A DNA stretch of 13,396 nt from JBCCMB01 sp039026555 (GTDB lineage Bacteria > Pseudomonadota > Alphaproteobacteria > Caulobacterales > Hyphomonadaceae): assembly GCA_039026555.1 (NCBI GenBank), contig JBCCMB010000070.1, positions 1 to 13,396 on the forward strand, written 5' to 3'. Positions 13,327-13,396 of the stretch are shown piece after piece. Made by a program: the position numbers and the translations under genes. The notes below the pieces were generated by a model that ran no database searches, was not told the origin of the DNA, and saw only the letters and a list, made by a program, of their open reading frames with translations. How positions within the stretch are numbered: position 1 is the first letter of the stretch; every line of letters starts with the position of its first letter.

Positions 13327-13396
13327 TCGGCCTGAAAAGCAAGCGTTGAACAGCGCCCTAATCTCCCTCTGCGCCGGCAATTTACGACGCGCGAGA
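13327..13396 (-). other. Upstream region of the HupE/UreJ-type gene
   Basis: The last 70 bases contain the leader of the membrane-protein gene, with an AGGGAG motif about 40 bp before the chosen ATG. No other gene is visible before the window ends. Confidence 0.4.

Noticed and set aside
1..13396. Mobile element, CRISPR array or genomic-island boundary near the tRNA
   Set aside because: No integrase, transposase or spaced direct repeats were found. I saw no second copy of the tRNA 3' end that would mark attachment sites, and the neighbours are mostly housekeeping genes.

Overview
The window looks like a chromosomal segment of an alphaproteobacterium, possibly of the Caulobacterales/Hyphomonadaceae type. 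The reasons are the protein flavour, the moderately high GC content, frequent GTG and TTG starts, and CtrA-type motifs (one full TTAA-N7-TTAA box and two TTAACCAT half-sites) in intergenic regions. The taxonomic placement is an inference; no marker gene settles it. No insertion sequence, phage gene, CRISPR array or rRNA was seen.

Layout. Positions 1-272 carry a tRNA-Val(CAC) gene on the minus strand. A long, partly AT-rich non-coding stretch (273-838) with several inverted repeats follows. Next come a small conserved hypothetical gene (839-1102, +) and a convergent phosphoglycolate phosphatase gene (gph, minus). Divergent from gph is the housekeeping pair glmU-rpiA (+), for UDP-GlcNAc synthesis and the pentose phosphate pathway. 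Then comes a two-gene unit (4118-5379, +): an orphan ParA-family ATPase followed by a small basic protein with a possible SAP-like C-terminal domain. Convergent to it is an exported protein with eight 23-residue repeats and a C-terminal peptidoglycan-binding domain. Divergent from that lies a UPF0178 (YaiI/YqxD) gene with a perfect hairpin just before its ribosome binding site.

Positions 7054-11722 hold a four-gene minus-strand cluster, in order of transcription: a NeuD/PglD-like acyltransferase, an AMP-forming acyl-CoA synthetase/ligase, a Gfo/Idh/MocA oxidoreductase and a DegT/DnrJ/EryC1 aminotransferase. The first three genes are translationally coupled. The fourth follows a 126-bp gap with its own CtrA-like half-site. 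Oxidation, transamination, acyl activation and acyl transfer together form a plausible route to an N-acylated amino sugar for a surface glycan. The window contains no nucleotide-sugar dehydratase and no glycosyltransferase, so substrate and product stay open. A full CtrA box lies in the divergent region between this cluster and eda.

The right end has eda (KDPG aldolase, +) and a convergent HupE/UreJ-type membrane protein gene (minus). Two convergent gene pairs end on a shared CTAG, in which each strand reads its own TAG stop.

The best candidates for something undescribed are the orphan ParA plus small-partner unit, the four-gene amino-sugar acylation cluster with its CtrA motifs, and the eight-repeat peptidoglycan-binding protein.
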